This document shows positions 42,261 through 47,329 of a stretch of 47,329 bases of DNA, one piece after another. The stretch is from Lachnospiraceae bacterium (GTDB lineage: Bacteria; Bacillota; Clostridia; Lachnospirales; Lachnospiraceae). Position 1 is the stretch's first letter. Each line of letters begins with the position of its first letter. The position numbers were made by a program, and so were the translations under genes. Under the pieces are notes generated by a model, which ran no database searches, was not told where the DNA came from, and worked only from the letters and a program-made list of their open reading frames with translations. The stretch is from positions 1-47,329 of the forward strand of contig JAFXGP010000029.1 in NCBI GenBank assembly GCA_017521195.1, written 5' to 3'.

Positions 42261-43178
42261 ATGATAAATACATTTGAAAAAGCATTTAGTGAATTATTTA
42301 AAGATAACGAAAATATTGTATTAATTGTACCGGACGATGATAAATTGTATTCATCAAGTAGGCGATATGTGAATGTGGGGATAGCTGAATGTAATGCAAT
42401 AGGGATGGCAGCAGGGTTAGCTAGTTGTGGTAAGATTCCCTTTGTCAAAGGTGGGGGAAGTTTTCTGGCACATCGAAGTAATGAATTTATCAGAGATGAC
42501 GTATCGATGCAAAATCGAAATGTAAAAATTATTGCAACCGGAGCAGGGATTGCTATCAATGCATTAGGAAATACACAACATATGACTGAGGATATGTCTT
42601 CTTTACGAGCTATGCCTAATATGGTTATTGTAACTCCTGCTACACCTACTGAAGTTGCATTGGCTGTTCCGAAGATTGCGGAAATAAATAAACCGGTATA
42701 TATGCGTATTGGTCGACACGAGGGAATAGATGTTTATGACCATAATAATTTAACGTTTGAAATTGGGAAAGGTCAGATGATAAAAGAAGGATGGGATGTT
42801 ACAATAATTACGACAGGAACCATTTTATCGGATGTTTTACAAGTTATACCAAGATTAGAAGAGAATAATATACATGTAGAAGTTATAAATATGCATACGA
42901 TTAAACCTATAGACGAAGATATGATTATCCAATCAGGGGAAAAAACAGGAAAGATTTTAACAATAGAGGAACATTCGGTGATAGGGGGATTAAAAAGTGC
43001 AGTTGCAGAAGTACTTGCCGATAGAGGAAGTGCTGTTAAATTGTATGGTATGGGATTACAAGATTGTTTTGCTAAAGGATATGGAACATACAAGGAAATT
43101 AAAGAAACAAATGGTCTAGGACAGGAAGATATATATGAAACAGTGAAAAATATAGTCAATAAAGTAGAAGAGTTTTAG
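42261..43178 (+). CDS. Transketolase C-terminal (pyrimidine-binding) subunit
   Basis: A 305-residue partner of the preceding subunit. NVGIAECNAIGMAAGLA has the conserved Glu that activates ThDP, GGGSFLAHRSNEFIRDD and GNTQHMTEDMSSLRAMPNM line the active site, and the C-terminal domain (VTIITTGTILSDVL, TIEEHSVIGGLKSAV) is standard. It starts two bases after the first subunit's stop, so 1:1 synthesis is expected. Deoxyxylulose 5-phosphate synthase is excluded by length and split. Confidence 0.9.
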   Translation: MINTFEKAFSELFKDNENIVLIVPDDDKLYSSSRRYVNVGIAECNAIGMAAGLASCGKIPFVKGGGSFLAHRSNEFIRDDVSMQNRNVKIIATGAGIAINALGNTQHMTEDMSSLRAMPNMVIVTPATPTEVALAVPKIAEINKPVYMRIGRHEGIDVYDHNNLTFEIGKGQMIKEGWDVTIITTGTILSDVLQVIPRLEENNIHVEVINMHTIKPIDEDMIIQSGEKTGKILTIEEHSVIGGLKSAVAEVLADRGSAVKLYGMGLQDCFAKGYGTYKEIKETNGLGQEDIYETVKNIVNKVEEF

Positions 43179-43194
43179 AGAAAGAGGTATTCAG

Positions 43195-44067
43195 TTGAAA
43201 ATATTGGTAACAGGAGCAGGAGGAGTTGTTGGTAGTTATCTAGCGAGAGAATTAGCAAGAGAACATAACGTAGTCGGCACTATTCATAATACAATTCCCA
43301 AAGGTGTAGAAATAATTGATAAGTTATGGAAAATAGACTTGTCCATGGATATGTTACCGGAACAAACATTTGACGTCATTATTCATGTGGCAGCATTATT
43401 ATATGGTAATACGGAAGATCTAGTTAGAAATAATATTACGGCAACACAAAGGCTTATTGATTATGCGCTAAGAACGAAAACAAAAAGATTTATATATATT
43501 TCTACAGTATCGGTGTATGGTCAAGTAGAGGGAGAACTAGAAGAAAGTACACAAAAAAAATGCGACGAATCGTATGGATTAACAAAACTCATAGCTGAAA
43601 ATCTTGTAGTTGAATCAAATATAGAAGAGAAACTTATTATACGATTGCCCAGAATGTTGAGCGAAGATATGAAGCTGGATATTGAACATTCGGGAATGTG
43701 TAAAATGATTAAACAACTTTTAGATGATGCGGATGTAGTATGTGATATACCATTTGAATTATATAACAATTATATGCACGTTAGTCAATTACATAAGTTT
43801 GTTGAGAGACAATTATATAGAAAGAATTGGGAGAAGATGTGTGAGACAGTTAACCTAGGAGCAACTCAAAATATTACCATGTACGAGATATTAGATGCTT
43901 TAAAAAAAGGAATGGATAGTAATGCTAAGATATTAACAAAAGCAAAAACAGAAAGAACAATGTGTGCAAGAGTCAATGTTAAGAAAGCGGTACAGATGGG
44001 GTTAGAGGTAATAGATGAGGTAGCAATGTTAGAGAGATTTGCTGAAAATCTTACAAAGAGGAGATAG
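43195..44067 (+). CDS. NAD-dependent epimerase/dehydratase family protein (SDR)
   Basis: A 290-residue extended SDR: KILVTGAGGVVGSYLARELA (GxxGxxG cofactor loop), DVIIHVAALLYG, IYISTVSVYGQ and a Tyr-x3-Lys pair in CDESYGLTKLIAE. It is shorter than dTDP-glucose dehydratases and nearer to reductases/epimerases that finish nucleotide-sugar synthesis. The start is TTG 43195 with AAAGAGG upstream. Its neighbours are transketolase and a glycosyltransferase-like gene, so it may reduce the transketolase product. Confidence 0.78.
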   Translation: MKILVTGAGGVVGSYLARELAREHNVVGTIHNTIPKGVEIIDKLWKIDLSMDMLPEQTFDVIIHVAALLYGNTEDLVRNNITATQRLIDYALRTKTKRFIYISTVSVYGQVEGELEESTQKKCDESYGLTKLIAENLVVESNIEEKLIIRLPRMLSEDMKLDIEHSGMCKMIKQLLDDADVVCDIPFELYNNYMHVSQLHKFVERQLYRKNWEKMCETVNLGATQNITMYEILDALKKGMDSNAKILTKAKTERTMCARVNVKKAVQMGLEVIDEVAMLERFAENLTKRR

Positions 44068-44073
44068 TAGGAA

Positions 44074-45999
44074 ATGAAACAGATTATTATATGGGGGAAT
44101 GGTTATTATGGAAGGCAGTGTTTGCAGTATATTAACCAAAATGTTTGTGAAGTTAAAGGTATCATAGAAACGCACCCCCAAAATAGTATGTATAATGGAA
44201 TAGAAATAAGTTCACCAACGATATTAAATACAATAGAGTATGATTATTTAATTATAGCGAATTCTTATGTAGAAGAAATAAAAGAACTTCTAGAAAAATT
44301 GAACAAAAATGATAATAGAATCGTTGTGTGGATAGATATGATAAAAAATCCATTTTTGCATAGAAACATTTTATTAAAAATTGTAAGAGACGATTTTTGG
44401 TTAAACTACTCTCCCTACATTTTAAAAGAGGATGAAGAACAGGAGAAAGTGAACGATTTTAAATATTCACATAACAAAGTAATTTATATTATCGATTTAC
44501 GGATTAACGAGAAGAATATTATTATTAGCAGATTGTTTGAATTATTGATTCAATGTAAAAAAGATAAAACAAAATCTTTAATATTTATACCGAATGAAAA
44601 TCTTATGGATGAAGAATGGTACCATAATATGTTATATGAGCTCGGAAAAGAATATATGATTTTATGGGAAGACAGAAGAAAACAATTTCAATACATAATC
44701 CAAGCGTATGCTCAAATATTTGATTATCAGTATATATCATATTTAATAGGTGAAACACAGATAAATCGGCTTTATAAAGCGAGCAAATATTTTAAGATAA
44801 ATACTAATTTTGATTTTTGCGAAGTTGAAGATGAAATTATGGAAGCAGAAAGTCTAACTATTTTTAGCTTATATGCATCTAGAGTTGGAGAAACAATTAT
44901 TAGAATTATGTATTTGATTGATAGAGGGTTAGCATGTGATAATTCAATTTTATTGATTCCGGAAGAATATGGCGGAACACTGTCTCATGGAACAAATGCA
45001 GTGTTAATGGAATTAATAAACAGGAAATTTCGAATGGTTCGTAATGTATCGGAAATACATTATTGGATACGTTTAATAATCAATTATAAAAACGATATTG
45101 AGATAAATAAAGAGATTAACTATCAGGATAAATTATTTAAAATGGGAGATTGCAAAAAACAACGCCATATCGATTTTCGAGAATGTGAATTACAGCAGGG
45201 GAAAAAATTGTTATATGAGCAGTTTCCTGTAGAAGAAAAAAAGTATATTTGTGTTCTTTTGCGAGACAAACTCTATTTGGACAAAACTTTACCTAATGGC
45301 GGAGATGCGAGCAATAACATCAGAAATATGCCTACGAATATATTAAATAAAGCAGTGGAGTATATATCAAGTGAAGGTATGAAAACAGTTAGGATTGGTC
45401 AAGCAATAGAAGACAATTTAGATTTACCGGGTTATATAGAGCATTGTCAAAAAGGATATGATGAATTTGTTGATATTATGCTTCATAGGCAGTGTAAATT
45501 TACTTTTGGCAATTTGTCTGGAGGGATGCTTTTATCAACATTTATGGGAACACCGGTTGCATTATTATCAGACATGTATCCATTTTTGATGCCTTTATCA
45601 GGATATAAAACAACTGATTTGATAATGTTTCGAAAAATGAAAGAGTATGCAACAGGACGAGTACTTACTTTTAAAGAAAATTTGACGTACTATTGTAAAT
45701 TCCAAATAGAAGGGGTCTACCATCTCGGATATTTTAAAAAGCAAGGTATTGAATTAATTCCTTTTACAGAAGAAGAAGTTTATGGATTAGTGTATGAAAT
45801 GAATTGCAGACTGGATGGGGTGTGGAGGCAAAATGCAGAGGATGATGAATTAGTAGAGAAATTTGAACGCATGGTTTTTGAAGTAAGTGCATCTATGGGT
45901 ATAGATTTATCTCGGTACCCTCAGCCCAAAATATCTACGACATTTCTAAAAATGAATAAGAACTTAATGAGTGAAAGTAACCAAATAAGTTTAATTTAA
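44074..45999 (+). CDS. TIGR04372-like glycosyltransferase with Rossmann head
   Basis: A 641-residue two-part protein. The first 85 residues are a small Rossmann module (QIIIWGNGYYGRQCLQYI) shared with the C-terminus of the methyltransferase at 36702-37844. The remainder, especially the last 260 residues (KKYICVLLRDKLYLDKTLP, DASNNIRNMPTN, KTVRIGQAIEDN, FTFGNLSGGMLLSTFMGTPV), resembles the TIGR04372 family of putative glycosyltransferases, which have a GT-B-like second half. It probably transfers the finished sugar. No membrane helix is visible. The family name is from memory and the reaction is unproven. Confidence 0.6.
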   Translation: MKQIIIWGNGYYGRQCLQYINQNVCEVKGIIETHPQNSMYNGIEISSPTILNTIEYDYLIIANSYVEEIKELLEKLNKNDNRIVVWIDMIKNPFLHRNILLKIVRDDFWLNYSPYILKEDEEQEKVNDFKYSHNKVIYIIDLRINEKNIIISRLFELLIQCKKDKTKSLIFIPNENLMDEEWYHNMLYELGKEYMILWEDRRKQFQYIIQAYAQIFDYQYISYLIGETQINRLYKASKYFKINTNFDFCEVEDEIMEAESLTIFSLYASRVGETIIRIMYLIDRGLACDNSILLIPEEYGGTLSHGTNAVLMELINRKFRMVRNVSEIHYWIRLIINYKNDIEINKEINYQDKLFKMGDCKKQRHIDFRECELQQGKKLLYEQFPVEEKKYICVLLRDKLYLDKTLPNGGDASNNIRNMPTNILNKAVEYISSEGMKTVRIGQAIEDNLDLPGYIEHCQKGYDEFVDIMLHRQCKFTFGNLSGGMLLSTFMGTPVALLSDMYPFLMPLSGYKTTDLIMFRKMKEYATGRVLTFKENLTYYCKFQIEGVYHLGYFKKQGIELIPFTEEEVYGLVYEMNCRLDGVWRQNAEDDELVEKFERMVFEVSASMGIDLSRYPQPKISTTFLKMNKNLMSESNQISLI

Positions 46000-46077
46000 A
46001 AATGGGGCGGGTATTTGTAGAAAATCTGTAAGCATTTATAAAATGTAGAATAATTTTTGCGAAAGGAAAGTTGTACT

Positions 46078-47130
46078 ATGCAAGAAAACTATATTCATTC
46101 AATGAGTGGTTGTCACCTTGATAGAGAAAAAGCCTGGTTCATTGATGGAAATATGAATTATTTAATAAGCGAGGATATGGTTACTCATTCTATTCAATTT
46201 GTAAAGAAAGTATTTAAAAAATATAATTCAAAGAGAAGGTTATATTGTGGTGTTGTAAAAAAAAATGAAAAGATATATTTGTTTCCAAATGGTGCAGAAA
46301 AAATGTTGGTATATAACACAGAGACAGCAGAAACAACTGAGATAGATGTTGATTTTCAATCTAATACACATAATAAATCCGGCAATTCCTATTTTGGATG
46401 GCAAGAGGGCAATGAATTATATTATTTTCGTAGGGGCTACAAATCATTATATTGCATGGATACAACTAATATGGCTTTCTTTACAATAGACTGTAATAAG
46501 AATAGTAGTTTAGATGACGAGTGGGCATGTTATTGGAATTGGCGAACAGAAAAATATAAAGATAAAGTGCTTTTATACAGTTTAATTGATAAATGTTTTT
46601 TTATTTACGACCAAGAGAATAAAAAACTAATAAGTACTATGCAACATAGCGAAACCGTTGACGACTATACTGTATGGGGTGAAAAGATTGTATTCATAAA
46701 TAAAAAGTATGAATTGTGGATTTATGATGGTACTGTATGTAACATGATAGCAGATTTAATGAAATATGGTTATCAAAAAAATAATGGTTTATCATTGTAT
46801 GTTAAAGATAATCAGTTGTATTTAATTGATAGAAAAACAGGTAGTGTTGGAAAAGTAGATTTAGAGGCAGAATTCTCAATGGAGAAAGTGAGAGAAGGAA
46901 ATAGTGACAATGAGATTGTTACTATTGCAATTCGTCAGAGCAATGGATTTGTGCAAAGAAAAGATGGTACATTATATTGTTATAATGGCACCAATCATTT
47001 TCAAGGAATAGTTCAAAGTAATATGGAGAATATTCCGGAAGAGGTCTACAAATTTGATATGATAACAGAATGTTCAGAGTATACTATTAAAGATTTATTT
47101 AAATGTGTAACTTTGGATAAAGCAGAATAA
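46078..47130 (+). CDS. Beta-propeller-like protein of unknown function
   Basis: A 350-residue protein built of repeated short strands with aromatic ends ([95 protein letters not shown]). About six such blades suggest a beta-propeller, often a carbohydrate- or protein-binding scaffold. There is no signal peptide, so it should be cytoplasmic. ATG 46078 follows GAAAGGAAAG. Similar propeller proteins accompany surface-glycan loci, but no function is known. Confidence 0.5.
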   Translation: MQENYIHSMSGCHLDREKAWFIDGNMNYLISEDMVTHSIQFVKKVFKKYNSKRRLYCGVVKKNEKIYLFPNGAEKMLVYNTETAETTEIDVDFQSNTHNKSGNSYFGWQEGNELYYFRRGYKSLYCMDTTNMAFFTIDCNKNSSLDDEWACYWNWRTEKYKDKVLLYSLIDKCFFIYDQENKKLISTMQHSETVDDYTVWGEKIVFINKKYELWIYDGTVCNMIADLMKYGYQKNNGLSLYVKDNQLYLIDRKTGSVGKVDLEAEFSMEKVREGNSDNEIVTIAIRQSNGFVQRKDGTLYCYNGTNHFQGIVQSNMENIPEEVYKFDMITECSEYTIKDLFKCVTLDKAE

Positions 47131-47185
47131 GAGTTGTGTGGGGATTTTATGTGCTGCACCATCAAGAGATAGGAAAGTAGAAATA

Positions 47186-47329
47186 ATGAAAATTTTAATC
47201 ACAGGCGCAGATGGATTTATTGGAAGTCACTTAACAGAAGAACTAGTAAAAAAAGGATATGAAGTAAAAGCATTTGTTTATTACAATTCCTTTAATACAT
47301 GGGGATGGTTAGATACTTTACCTGCGGAA
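47186..47329 (+). CDS. LegB-like nucleotide-sugar 4,6-dehydratase, start only
   Basis: Forty-eight codons are in the window, still open at the edge. [20 protein letters not shown] gives the extended-SDR cofactor loop, and [13 protein letters not shown] is the segment typical of LegB-type dehydratases that act on UDP- or GDP-amino sugars early in legionaminic acid synthesis. AGGAAAG lies before ATG 47186. If correct, legionaminic-type genes should lie just past the window. Confidence 0.75.
   Translation, partial: MKILITGADGFIGSHLTEELVKKGYEVKAFVYYNSFNTWGWLDTLPAE

Overview
The window looks like chromosomal DNA of a low-GC, anaerobic Firmicute, most likely a member of the Lachnospiraceae. This rests on protein style (DUF327/YaaR, RicT, a DUF6033-like protein, YtrA-type GntR/ABC modules, Rpn-type nucleases), strong AGGAGG-type ribosome binding sites and frequent TTG/GTG starts. 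I see no tRNA, rRNA or CRISPR array. Assignments come from reading motifs, not from database searches.

Layout. 1-141: last codons of a TnpB gene and the right end of an IS200/IS605-family element. 245-3260: a secreted NlpC/P60-like protein and a large surface protein with a YDG-type repeat. 3395-8898: a decayed 5.5-kb integrated island bounded by near-identical 16-bp direct repeats. It holds a frameshifted tyrosine integrase, a broken methyltransferase and a Hachiman-like defence operon (hamA nuclease, hamB Ski2-like helicase) whose helicase appears split by a -1 frameshift. 8923-9230: nested inverted and direct repeats. 9094-14703: a YtrA-type repressor with an ABC-2 exporter, then a MacAB-like ABC efflux set. 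15077-19801: housekeeping genes pyk, yaaR, holB, ricT (yaaT) and trmN6 (yabB). 19865-21566: a possible PD-(D/E)XK protein and a DUF6033-like protein. 21640-25603: a diguanylate cyclase flanked by remnants of Rpn-family nuclease genes, a 51-nt tandem repeat, and an intact Rpn gene between 15-bp inverted repeats. 25923-26822: an orphan membrane protein.

27154 to the window end is one long, AT-rich, co-oriented surface-glycan locus. It begins after a leader containing a terminator-like hairpin. It encodes an IspD-like cytidylyltransferase plus a truncated twin, a CDP-glycerol transferase-like protein, and a heptose-nucleotide set (GmhA, GmhB, an SDR epimerase, and an HldE-like fusion with its domains in the reverse order to E. 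coli HldE). Next come three radical SAM/SPASM enzymes, two DegT-type aminotransferases plus the wreck of a third, a WbqC protein, a CmcI-like methyltransferase, a split transketolase, a further SDR, a TIGR04372-like glycosyltransferase, a propeller-like protein, and the start of a LegB-like dehydratase at the window edge.

Read together, the locus suggests that a heptose or other phosphosugar is made and nucleotide-activated. It would then be modified by radical chemistry, two-carbon transfer, transamination and methylation, and transferred to a surface polymer or protein such as flagellin or an S-layer. This sugar pathway and the split Hachiman-like operon are the two parts most worth following up.
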